In this document: positions 1 to 10,433 of the stretch, one piece after another
How the letters are laid out: every line of letters starts with the position of its first letter
Position numbering within the stretch: the first letter of the stretch is position 1
Source: Hypsibius dujardini
Lineage: Eukaryota > Tardigrada > Eutardigrada > Parachela > Hypsibiidae
Direction of reading: 5' to 3'
Assembly: GCA_001579985.1 (NCBI GenBank)
Contig: LRSR01014003.1
Coordinates: 1-31,895, forward strand
DNA length: 31,895 nucleotides
The notes under the pieces: generated by a model
Told to the model about the DNA's origin: nothing
Seen by the model: only the letters and a program-made list of their open reading frames with translations
The model's database searches: none
Translations under genes and position numbers: made by a program

Positions 1-2178
1 TCGTGTCGGTCTCCTCCCGAATCTACAAAATGGCACGGTGCTTTCAGGAAACATCATGTGGAGCCTTTTGTGTGCAGGACACGACACATACCTTGCGGAT
101 GGTGGCGCCACCGCGGCCAATAATGGCACGGTGCATGTCCTTGAAGATTGGCACTTCAATTCGGTGGTTGCTGATGATCTGGGAAACATTTCTTTATACA
201 AAATGCTGACTGGGCCCATCGATAAAAAAGACAGAATTTAAAAAAAAACCTGTATATTTGACACAATTAAAATAACTCAAACAGTCAAGAGAGTTATTAT
301 TATTATTAAATAATTAAAAGAAACTACTTTACAACAGCCAAAACAAATAGGAATCTAAACACCATTAATATAGCATAAATAATAATTAAATAATAATTTA
401 AACATTGTTTCAGACAATTTTTAAATTAGTTTTTAAATGATAAAATGACATGCAAAGACATCCGTATGAACACGATTGCATAAAATTCACTGAACTTAGA
501 CATGGAAAATGAAATGACATTACAGGAAAATTGCAACCAGTTAAATGTTTAATTGAATTTTAAGAACCCGAAAAATTGCAATAACTCTTCTCCCATTTCT
601 TACCAATTCCTTGACGAGTTTCTCCACATATTTAAAGCACTTGTCCACCTCCTCTTTCGGCCCGCGAATGGTCACCACGTCGCTCTTCTCCTCGGCGTCG
701 GGAAAGAGGATATTGGTGTCTTTGAAGGTGTCGCGAATCTCCCTAATTCGTTCGCCCTTCTGCCCGATGATGAGCTTGTGCAGGTTCCGGTCGATGATAA
801 TGTCGCGGGCCCGCTCATTCTCCATCTTGGTCACACGCTCCTTCAGGACCTTCACGGCCTCGGCGACCGCGTCCTTGGGGCCCTCAACAATGAGGATGTT
901 GGGCCGGGTCTGGTCGGCCGAGCGGATCTGCACGCCGAGTTCGCTTTTCAGACGGGACACTGCTCAGGCATACAACAACGAGAGAACAGTCAAAAAGAGA
1001 ACAAATCGATCCAGACAATTAGATAAAAAATGGGAAGGTAGTTAACTAATATATATATTTTTGGAAAAATATCAAACAAACCTTTTCAAAAAGAAAAAAA
1101 TTAAGTAATTTACGTCAAAAATAATACATCATTAAAAACATTGATATTTTATTTTGTAAATATTGAAGAAACCTGTGCAACTAGAAGATCAAATAATTTT
1201 TCTTCAAATTTAATTACTTTTACCCACGAAAGCAATAATAAAGGCGGAAAAAAATACATGAACCAATCAGTTAATCGACCGAGCACTCGCTGTATACCAT
1301 TCGATCCGTTCTTGCCGATAATGTGCTTCATAAACTTCTCGTCAATCTTCATCTCCTGGACCGCCAGCGTGCTGACCAGCTCTTTGGATTCGGCCTCGAG
1401 GAGTCGGCGGACTGTGTCCACGTCGTTGGGCGGTCCCTCCAGGTTGATCTTATCCTCCTCAGTGTAGGTGATACGGACTTCGGGGTAGCTGGCGGCCATG
1501 TCACGCACCTTCTCCCCACCGCGACCAATCATGTGTTTATGCACCCAGGTGGGCGCTTTCACCTCCAGTCTGACCACACTGTTGGCCTGCAACAGGTAAA
1601 CAACATCCCTCTTTAGTAATCAAATAATATATATTCAGCCAATCAATTAGCTAATCAACAGTACGACACAATATAATAATAACGAATAAAATAAATGACA
1701 CTAAATTAAATTATTAATAATGCTACAAAACAATACACTGACAAATTGTCAAAAACAAAATTAAAACGAGCTAAACTCTAATCCATAATGATCAAACTGA
1801 TATTTTTGCTTAAAGTTTTATTAGTCAATTATCAAACTAGTTGTCAATGAGTGGAAAATAATGTGCCTAATTATATTTGCACATGTAGACTCGGAGCGGC
1901 GCACCTTAGCGAAGACGATATTGAGGGCCTCGCCGAATTTGGCGGGGTTGCCTCGCAGAGTGACGCTATTGCTGTCGGAATTGCTCGGAGGGAGCTCCAC
2001 CCACACGCCGGTCGTCTCCAGAATACTATGCAGATTAACACCCCTTGGTCCCTGAATATACCGATGCTGCTCCCGAGGCACTTCCACTTGAATTTCCTTC
2101 GACTTTTGAGCCTGAAAACAACGTGAAAATGAATCAGCTCACAATTCACTCTCACCATATCTATTGGCTTGTCCACGA

Positions 2179-2227
<49 letters not shown>

Positions 2228-3751
2228 ATGTATGTATGTATGTTAGTATGTCTGTATGTCTGTCTGTATGTCCGTCTGTATGTCTGTCTGTATGTCCGTC
2301 TGTATGTCTGTCTGTATGTCTGTCTGTATGTCCGTCCGTCCGTCCGTATGTCCGTCAGTCTGTCTGGCTGTCTTTTTATATCGTATGCCTGCAAGTTTGT
2401 CGGTCCATCCGTCTGTCCGTTTGTCTGTCTGCCTTCCAACTTCTTCTCCAGTGACTTACAATATCACTACAGAGTCTGAGCAATTCATTCTTGACGTAGG
2501 CGACCGCCTCGCGCTCCCCGGAAATGCTAATCTCATCCTTCTGCACGTGCGGCGGCGGAATGTTAATGCGCACGCCAGTCTTCTGCGTCAACGCGTCCAC
2601 CACCTTCCCGTGGGGGCCCTGAATCAGGGGGTGGTAGATCTTGGGAATCTCCAGCCGCTCCGCACCTGTACGACGAAGTAAGACACATAAAATGACGCAG
2701 ACATTGCACAACAGCAAAAAAAACTTTATTAACAGCCATGTCCTCATCACTTTCACAAAATTCTTATGCCATTTTATATACTATTACAAAAATGCACTAT
2801 CAACGCAGAAAAATCGGAATTTTCTTTGGTGCAATATGATAAATTTAATAATGCACAAATTAACGTTTTCCCTTGCGTATTTTATTTTCTTATATTCATT
2901 TTATTCAATTATAAGGCAAGAATAAAAGCATTATCAATCAATGTGCGTACCTTTCTTGGATTGCTCCTCGTAGATGGCCTGAATGCGGTCACGTGCCACG
3001 TCCAGACCCTCCTTGGGGCCGGTGATGCGGATGGCGTCGCTGGGGTCGTCCATGCGGGGCACAAAGATTTTCGTGGCGGTCAGCGCCTCCAGGTCCTGCT
3101 TGGTCTGGCCCTTGGCTCCGAGGAGGAAGCGATGGTACTCCTTGGGGATATTGAGGACGACGTTGGCCTGTGTCTGCAGCTTCTGCAGGGCAATGTTGCG
3201 GGCACGACGGGCTTCCTCGCGTTTCCCGGTGATGAGGAGGACGATGCTGCCGTCTTTGTTCTGGGTCATGTTGATCGTGGCGCCTACACAACGCGAGAAG
3301 ATAACCGTCAGATGCCTACATGTTTAGCAAACTCAAGTCAATTCCACTTAATTGGTCAATCGAAATCACTTATTGGCACTTTTCGGAATTTAAATAACGC
3401 ATTTGTCGTAATTTTTAAGTATTTCAATAATAAGGATCGGAAATACAAAGATTCAAGTGAATACTTCGTTTAAAGACCGATGTACTTTTATGAAATTGGG
3501 CTGAAATCAAGAAATCAAAGGATACTTGACAATGAATCAAAACGAAGCCGTACCAGTTTCCTTTTGGATGTCGCGTAAGACACTCTTCTCACTTTCGGCC
3601 TCCTTGCCGAAGCGAGTCTCATCGGTCTTCAAGCGGCGTTCTTCATAGCTGATGACCAATTTCTATGGAACAAACAACCAGCACAGAGTATGTGACTGCC
3701 TGCCTGCACTTCTGAATGCCTGTATACCAGAAAGTTAGTTTGTCCGTCAAC

Positions 3752-3789
<38 letters not shown>

Positions 3790-4145
3790 CCTGTCTGTTT
3801 GTCTGCCTGTCTGTTTGTCTGCCTGTCTGCCTGTCTGTCTGTCTGTCTGCCTGGTTATTTGTTATTTATCTCTTTGCCGGTATATTTTTCTGCCTGTCAG
3901 CCAGTGTCTGCCACGACTGCCTGTCTAGCTCATGTGACACTGTATTTGTCCGCTCATACCTCCACAGCGTTGTTGGACTGGACCGCCAGACGCGCATGCC
4001 CGGGCGGGCGGGCCGCCCACGGCGAGGTCGTTGGCAGGGCCGCACGACCGGTGTCCGGCAGCGAGGGGAAGGCATCAGTGTAGCTAAGACCGTTGTCAGT
4101 CGCCGTGGCGGCCGATCCGCTTGCGTGGTTGTTGTTGTTCTGCAT
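1..4145 (-). CDS. HDLBP: Vigilin (multi-KH RNA-binding protein), N-terminal half, partial
   Basis: Vigilin binds RNA through about 14 KH domains and acts in mRNA translation and stability, often at the ER. Nine coding exons fit in frame: 4145-3960, 3662-3554, 3283-2951, 2665-2460, 2111-1905, 1586-1298, 959-604, 178-92 and 22-1 (runs off the edge), giving about 598 residues of a protein usually near 1,270. The N-terminal SYTDAFPSLP matches the vigilin leader. The first KH-like unit (about 63-135) lacks GXXG, as in animal vigilins. Later GXXG loops are GAKG 154-157, GPHG 226-229, GPRG 299-302, GRGG 368-371, GKNG 438-441, GQKG 509-512 and GRGG 583-586. All splice phases agree. The start is the first ATG in frame before the leader; the frame stays open upstream but has no earlier ATG, and a possible acceptor lies at 4196-4197. 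Introns are 69-425 bp, and two carry tetranucleotide arrays. Identity is very secure; the exact start is less so. Confidence 0.93.
2181..2436. repeat. (TGTC/TGTA)n tetranucleotide array, vigilin intron
   Basis: About 250 bp of TGTC units with TGTA and TCCG variants lie wholly inside the vigilin intron 2112-2459. The pattern starts pure and decays into interspersed TATG and CCGT variants. It keeps several frames open and gives spurious Val/Cys/Leu/Ser-rich or Arg/Gln/Thr-rich ORFs. On the vigilin sense strand the array reads GACA. Confidence 0.95.
3751..3854. repeat. (TGTC/TGCC)n tetranucleotide array, vigilin intron
   Basis: This is a second TGTC array with TGTT and TGCC variants, inside the vigilin intron 3663-3959, directly downstream (in transcript order) of the first coding exon. 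It has the same plus-strand orientation as the array at 2181-2436. Confidence 0.95.
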
Positions 4146-4492
4146 CTCAGTGTGGTGTGCGGGTGCGGTTCGTTGTGCTTTCTTCTTCTTGTACTCTAGC
4201 GTAACAGCGTCAAGTTCAGCGATAGTCAACTACAGCAGCGGTGCACACTTGTCCAAATTGTTCCACAAACTCCAACCAGGAATAAATTACAGCCAACCCA
4301 GTACTTCTGTAAAGGAAAGGAAGACTACTGTTCAGTCAACAGGTCGCCAGATATATATCCAGAAAGAGACAGATCGACACCCTTTTCTCTACGTACCGAG
4401 CTCAGGAAGCCGGTCAGTCACACAAAACAGTCAGAGGGCTGGCGGTCAGGCAGATAATACCAAAAGACAATGAGGTAAAGAAAGGTCCATTC

Positions 4493-4672
4493 GGGCAGAC
4501 AGACAGACAATCAGTTAGCCAGCCCAGACAAGACAGAAATACAGGCAAATAATGGCCCAAACAGACAGGCAGATTACTAATCAGACAGATGAACGGACTG
4601 ACAGACACTAGCCCAAACAGACAGACAAGTACCCAGACAGTCAGACAGATAGGCTGACTGACAAACAGACAG
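4493..4672. repeat. Imperfect (GACA)n-type array, opposite orientation
   Basis: GACA, GGCA and GTCA units are interspersed with short unique spacers. On the plus strand this is the reverse complement of the TGTC arrays at 2181-2436 and 3751-3854, so the array family flips orientation across the first vigilin coding exon. Confidence 0.85.
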
Positions 4673-5197
4673 ACCGAGCGACAGTCAAGAGGCCCCTATC
4701 ATATAGGCAGACAAGGGCTGAAACAGTCAACAAGAAGATACATTAAGACAGACAAAGAAGATCATACGATGAGATGAGATGACCGATTCGACTGGCTCAA
4801 GGCAACCCACCGGAACAAAAAAGACCAAGAAAAAAGGTTGCCCCCGGGACCGAGTGTCAACTCATCAATCGCCCCGTTAACGAGCAACCCGTCCTCAACA
4901 CCGGCCGGCGACGTGGTGCACTTTGTAACGAGAAGAAGAGACTACGGCGACGGTGCAATGGAATGGGCGGCTGATAACAACGGTAAGCGGAATTATTGTT
5001 ATCACCCGAGCGAACCGACCACTTCAACAGTAGACGTAACTTCCGATAGTCAGCAATCATCACACCCGTGTGCATGCCGACTACAAAAATGTGTGATGTG
5101 CCACGTAGAGGAGAAATAGGAAATTTGCAAACAACAAAGTCGATCCCCACTTGTAACAAGTGTTCAATATGAGCCTTAATGGCGTCGCACGTCCCTA

Positions 5198-5410
5198 GTC
5201 AGAGACAGACATACAGGCAGGCAGGCATAGAGAAAGGCAAACTTGCACAACAAACGTACAAACAGACAAGCAGTACGACACAGACAATCAGTCAAAGGAA
5301 CATCGACTGAGAGACAGACGAACAACCCGACAAGTACACGGAGAGGCAGGCAGGCAGGCAGACCGACGGACAACCAGTCACATCCACACGGTACTAAATT
5401 CAGACAGATA
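5198..5410. repeat. Imperfect (GACA/GGCA)n array
   Basis: CAGACA, CAGGCAGGCAGG and GACAAACAGACA runs recur with unique sequence between them. The orientation is the same as at 4493-4672. No coding exon is recognised within it. Confidence 0.8.
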
Positions 5411-5770
5411 AGTAAGGCATTCCTGAAATGTCCTACTTCCACCGCTCAGTCTGTCTGTTTACCATAATAACCACACAGGCACATGAACCGCCAAAGGGAA
5501 ATTGTAACTACGTCAGAGTAGATCAACAGCACCAACTGACTTCCTCGGTACCATCCCACCAATCACAACCGCCTTAACAACACCTATCCGCCCGGTAATC
5601 GATCAATTTTGTCTGTCTGAGGACGGTCTATCTCCGAGCCTGACTCCTTCTCTCTTTCTCTCCGTCGGGTCTGACCCTGGAAAAACAGCAACACACATAA
5701 AGCCAGGTCTAACACATCCGGGAGAGGCGCAAAGACATATCTAGCTACTACCGGGAATACACAAAACAGC

Positions 5771-5802
5771 CACACACACATACACACACACGTATCACAC
5801 AC
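5771..5802. repeat. (CA)n microsatellite
   Basis: Mostly CACACA with interruptions (CATA, CACG), in the gene-poor stretch upstream of vigilin. Similar short CA tracts occur at 8091-8122 and 30912-30968. Confidence 0.85.
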
Positions 5803-5937
5803 ACTGGAGGGACTCTCACGTGAGGTGAGTGTTTATGAGATGGAATAAGAATGTCATCCGTCGATCACGCTCTCAAAGACCTTGCTACCGCCTGACTATA
5901 CCAATAGTCACTTCTCGGATCTCTCATCAATCTGTCC

Positions 5938-6212
5938 AACAGACAGATTGCCAGACAGGCATAGACCTGCAGACAAGACACTTAGACCGAACGACAGACA
6001 GACAAACAAGCAGGCAGACAGACGGGCAAACAGAGGAAAGACCGACCATAAACAGTCAACAGAAAAACAGAAAGACAAAAGACTGACAGGCAGACCAATC
6101 AGACAACAGACAGACAGACAGTCAGACAGACAGACAGGCAGGCAAACAGACACGATAACACACCGGCAGACAAGAAAGAAGACAACCATGCAGACAGGTA
6201 GGCAGACAATGT
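5938..6212. repeat. (GACA/GGCA)n array
   Basis: A dense run of CAGACAGA units with CAGGCAGG variants and a few interruptions. This is the longest array of the GACA orientation. The Arg/Gln/Thr-rich plus-strand ORF across it is a low-complexity artefact. Confidence 0.88.
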
Positions 6213-7968
6213 GGAATGGCCGCAATCTAGAAAACTGGGCCACGCGTAAAACACACATACACAGCGATGAGAATCAGGATGCGATGGCCTTCAAACCGGT
6301 CTTGTCTATGTCTCTGCTGCTGTCAGCAGCGAATTGATGATGGTTGCTGCACTTGTCGGTCTACGAGTGAGGGGAGCGAGGACCGCGGAAAAGTCAAAGT
6401 CGGAGTACGTCACTACCAGTTTCTTGCCACATGAACACATCGCTTACACTGTACACACAAAAACGGACATGAGTGGTTGGTGAAGGAAGACCCCTCCCTT
6501 TCTCTCGTTGATGGTTCGGTTAATGGCTGCCTGCGGTGTCGCCGCCACGTCGACTTTCCGATCTCACGATGCGTCCATGCAGTTTCCGCCACACTTCCGG
6601 CTGGGCAGTCTATGCTTTTTCACCTTTGCCGGAGGGGAGAAGAGACACGCCATACACAAAAAAAACAGAATAAAGATCGATTCACTAAAACCGAGATAAT
6701 CAATCAATCTGTGGCCCCAAACATGAAACTTAATCTGCTTATTTAAGGATTTTCAAATGGAAATTCATTAACGACATTACAAGTGTAGACTCGGTTTATA
6801 CAGTAGTTGATCTAGCGGAATAAATTGGGAAATGAACTATTTTTTCTAATACTCATTACTCAAAGCTCAAATATATCAATCTAGCTACCGTGATCGTGCG
6901 ACCAATCAAGTCAATCAACGTCAGACTATCTCCTCAACCTACAGAATAGTATCTGATTGACTGATTCCGAATTCTGAAAGCAAAAATGCGGAACGAAAAA
7001 CTACCGAAGAAAGAAAATATCGGGGTTCGAGAAGCTCAATGGAGAAAGCAAGAAAGAGGAGTATTTTTTACGTTCAATTCAATTTCAACGAAATTCCTAT
7101 AACTCACTCACTCAATCAAGCGAAACACGAGCGTTACCAACGACCAATGCAGTTCCAACGCGAATCTCGAGCAATGTATACTCACTATTACTACGCCTCC
7201 TTGAATGAAAGAACGTAAATGAAGTGAAAGATTAGGAGCAGCCATAAAATAATTGAGAAAAGCCAGATAAAGATTCAAAAACAATTGTCAACGCAGCGAA
7301 CCGTCACTTCCAATTCCAACGAATGGCATTTCACCAGCAACACTTGAAAAACTCACAAATCAGGAACTTCCTAAACCAAATGAGCCTTCTCTGCAGCGAG
7401 AAAACACCCTATTCGCGATAGAACCTCAATTCCTCAGCTTTCGACTGTATGGCTACGGAGAATTAATGACGGGCATCCAGAACAATAAACAGAATCCATC
7501 TGGGATCCCGTGGACTCAATATGGTGACAACCAACTCCAATTCCACCGCCAGCAACACAAATCCCACTTCTACTAATGCCAGGGAAACTCATCACACATT
7601 CCACTCAAGGTCCCTCACACTTTCCCCTTCGTTCTTGGCTCGCCCAGCTTCGTCGCAAATTTTTCAAATCAGCAAATCAAACAGGAAACAGGAGAAAATA
7701 GGAGGCGTAAAAAATGAAGGTGAGCACTTACAGAGTACTGTTTCCAAAGAATCCTTGAGGAGCGCTACTACGGCAATATCCAGTGTGAAGGCTGTGTGCG
7801 GTGGGCTTGTGTGTTGGAACAATCACAACACACAGACACGGGAAAGGAAAAGGGCCACGTCCTACAGAGGCTGCTGCAGCTGCATGGCACTACACGAACA
7901 AACGGAAGAAAGCGAAACGAATGACTGACAAGGAAAATGGTCTTGCTCGGCGTCGGCGGCTTTCATAC

Positions 7969-8130
7969 CTGGCAGACGTTTTCGTCGTCGTCGTCCTCGA
8001 AGAACTCGCTTCTTCGTCAATGCTGTGGTGCTGCTGATTAGGCCAAATGGAAGATGTGCTTACAGCGAAAAAGATAAGATAGCACGGCGACACACACACA
8101 CGCACACACACGCACACACACCACGTTTTC
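7969..8130 (-). other. Possible 5' untranslated exon of vigilin
   Basis: Read on the minus strand, this stretch ends in a good donor: a purine-rich segment, then CTGCCAG followed by GTATGAAAG, with the GT at 7968-7967. The nearest plausible partner is the acceptor just upstream of the first vigilin coding exon (AG at 4197-4196), which would give an intron of about 3.8 kb. The upper end is a guess, placed near the CA-rich tract at 8091-8122. No reading frame is needed here. The link to vigilin is inferred from orientation and splice sites only. Confidence 0.25.
8091..8122. repeat. (CA)n microsatellite with CG interruptions
   Basis: Two CACACACG blocks followed by CACACACACC. It lies close to the possible upstream vigilin exon and may mark the gene's 5' end, but nothing in the sequence proves a promoter. 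Confidence 0.85.
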
Positions 8131-8576
8131 GCTCGTAGGAGTGCTGTACAAGACTCGGCACAGTAATCGGACACTCTAAGATCGTGTGTCATTTCAGAGG
8201 GCGACGTTTTAACAGAGTAGGATTTAAGCCTACCATGTGTCTTGATACCCAGTGTTTATTCACCATTTTCTATGATTTGTGATAGAATTAAGGTCGAGGT
8301 GTTGTTGACTGGCAATTTTAAAGGTTCATGTCCGTATGCTTGCATATTTATCAGGGACTCGTATTCGTGTATACTCGAATAAGTAGATACTACGTTCAAA
8401 AATTCGATTTAAAATAACGCAAAAAAATGTAAGAGTTCGGATATACCTATCAATATTCAGGTGGCATTAGTGCTAATTCTGAAAAGCCGGTACGTGCCTG
8501 CAAGCTATACACTGTGTTTACCTAAACCGCAAAGCGAAAGGTGGCGCTGCGGTTTCGTCTGGGTCTGGTCAATCGC

Positions 8577-9414
8577 CACTGACTCGGGAAGAGGCGGAGA
8601 TTTCCCCTCGCTTTTAGGGTGGGGTTTTTTTTGCTGATACTTGTTAATATATCATAATTTTTCATAGGGGTCTCGTCGGTGCAAATACATTTGCAGGCTC
8701 AGAAAAAAATGGGGAAGAAAAAAAGAATCTCTGGCAGTTTGTGCTACATGCCGGCGCTTGATCGATTGATCATTTGACAACTTCTCGAAATTTTTTTTCA
8801 AAAACTTTTCAGTATTTTACTGGACGTGAACATAGCTTTTTTCCATGTTCTGACATTTCCCGCATCTCAATGGATGACATACGAAAATGGAAAAAGGCGT
8901 GCAGTTTTTGGTCAGCAAATCACTCATATTCGAAGGTTTTTAGTAAATTTTATGAATGTGTTCACGTTCAGTAAAATACTGAAAAGTTTTTGAAAAAATA
9001 AAATTTCGAGAATCAATCAACCGTAACGCTGATTTTAAAACTTTGCATTATTGCACAGCGTGCTGGGGGCCACTACGCTCTTTCATTTTATATTTTCTCA
9101 AGGTGTTCCGGTTAAACAAAAGAATTCTTATTTATTTTTTTTATCTTGCTGGAGGTTTCTAGTAAATTTTAAGAATGTTTTCACGTTCAGTAAGATACTG
9201 AAACAATTTTGAAAAAATTAAATTTCGAAAAAATTGTCAAATGATCGATCAATCAAGCGCCGGCATGTAGGACAAACTGGCAGAGATTCTTTTTTTCTTC
9301 CCCATTTTTTCTGAACCTGCAAATGTATTTGCACCAACGAGACCCCTATGAAAAATTATGATATATTAACAAGTATCAGCAAAAAAAATCTCCGCCACTT
9401 CCCTAGTGAGTGAC
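8577..9414. mobile_element. Foldback (long inverted repeat) element, type 2
   Basis: The left arm (about 8577-8832) and right arm (about 9150-9414) are near-perfect reverse complements over more than 200 bp. Shared landmarks are CGGAGAT...TTTGCTGATAC at the ends, then ATATATCATAATTTTTCATAG, then GCAAATACATTTGCAGG, then GCCGGCGCTTGAT. A third, inward block at about 8935-9012 repeats the inner part of the right arm (TTCACGTTCAGTAAAATACTG) and can pair with the left inner arm. No transposase ORF is present, so this is a non-autonomous foldback or MITE-like element. The left arm carries a short insertion after its end. The outer ends are approximate. Confidence 0.85.
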
Positions 9415-10433
9415 AAGAAAAATAAAACGAACATAAACTAGGTAAAAAGTTTTTACACTAAATATAAATAAGCATATCTTTGCCGAAAAAGGTCGAGGAT
9501 TGTGAGCGTACCAAAAAGTTATCTGAGGTTGTGCGCATAGCTCTCTCTAAAAGTACACTGTATATTTACGATACATTGTATGTAACTCCACCAGAAAGAC
9601 TTACTTAAAAGTAATTAATCAAAAGTTATTTATTAAATTTATTTGAAAAATATTGACTTTAAAAACACAAGCTTTCTGATACTTAATCCAACAGCTCAGA
9701 AGAAAATAAAGGTAATCAAAATTAAACCAATTGTCAACGTACAATGCATGAACGATTTTAAAGACAAATGACGTTTGGAAATAGCATTATCCTTTTATTG
9801 GTATTAAAAGCTATTAATCTGTGATAATCTTAATAATTTTGTTGTAGTGAATTATATAGTAATTCTGGAAGCGTACGAAATTGGTGCAATTGCAACTGTC
9901 AATTGTCATTAAAAATTTAAACTTTACATACACAATGCATAAGCATACACAATGGTTGTTTGACTATTTGTTTCCACATCCACTCATATCTCTTAACATA
10001 GATGATATTTGTTCAATTTCATCAATCTTCAATGAGCCGCATCTTTAACATTTTTTTCATTATTTAAAATTTATATGAATTACAAACTTATACTTTGACC
10101 TTGTGCTCGTACTAGCATGGTGTAGTGTAGACTGTTTCCGGTCTGGTCACGCAGTGCAGCAACAACTGATGATCTCGTCACAGTCAAACGGCCATGTCAG
10201 CAAGAGCGAAAAAACAAAAGCCACGTTAAAAAGGTTAAGCTCCGTTGCTTCCGCTAATGATTCAAGGGCAATCTCGGGCAAATTGCGAGACTCTAGCACT
10301 GTACATACCTGTTACAGACAAAGTCAAATGTGTCCACGTGTACGCAAAATAGAACATTCCCAAGCAAATTCATTTCCGCTTAACACCAAAATCGTGTAGA
10401 AATTGACAGAAAATATACTCCATTCTTTTTCGA
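9415..10433. other. Intergenic, AT-rich, no gene seen
   Basis: About 1 kb of AT-rich sequence between the foldback element and the glycosyltransferase start. One ORF of about 98 residues (10103-10399) has no recognisable feature. The promoter and any 5' untranslated exon of the downstream gene should be here, but I see no specific motif. Confidence 0.5.

Larger units (their letters stand above)
4196..8576. other. Gene-poor stretch upstream of vigilin
   Basis: About 4.4 kb between the first vigilin coding exon and the foldback element. It holds three GACA-type arrays, a CA microsatellite and the possible untranslated exon near 8 kb. ORFs in it are short or low-complexity and match no family I recognise. 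If the untranslated exon is real, most of this is a large first intron of vigilin. Confidence 0.6.

Noticed and set aside
553-1045. Plus-strand frames of about 150 residues.
   Set aside because: They are antisense shadows of the vigilin exon 604-959, whose KH motifs and splice phases are clear.
2045-2681. Long open frames on both strands across the TGTC array (Val/Cys/Ser/Leu-rich, or Arg/Gln/Thr-rich).
   Set aside because: They arise because a tetranucleotide repeat has no stop codon in several frames. The array lies inside a vigilin intron bounded by good splice sites.
3716-4199. Plus-strand frames with Cys/Leu/Val-rich low-complexity sequence over 3716-4199.
   Set aside because: These are products of the second TGTC array and the antisense of the first vigilin coding exon.
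4493-6212. Regularly spaced repeats that look a little like a CRISPR array.
   Set aside because: The units are only 4 bases with irregular spacing, and the surrounding genes are animal genes with introns.
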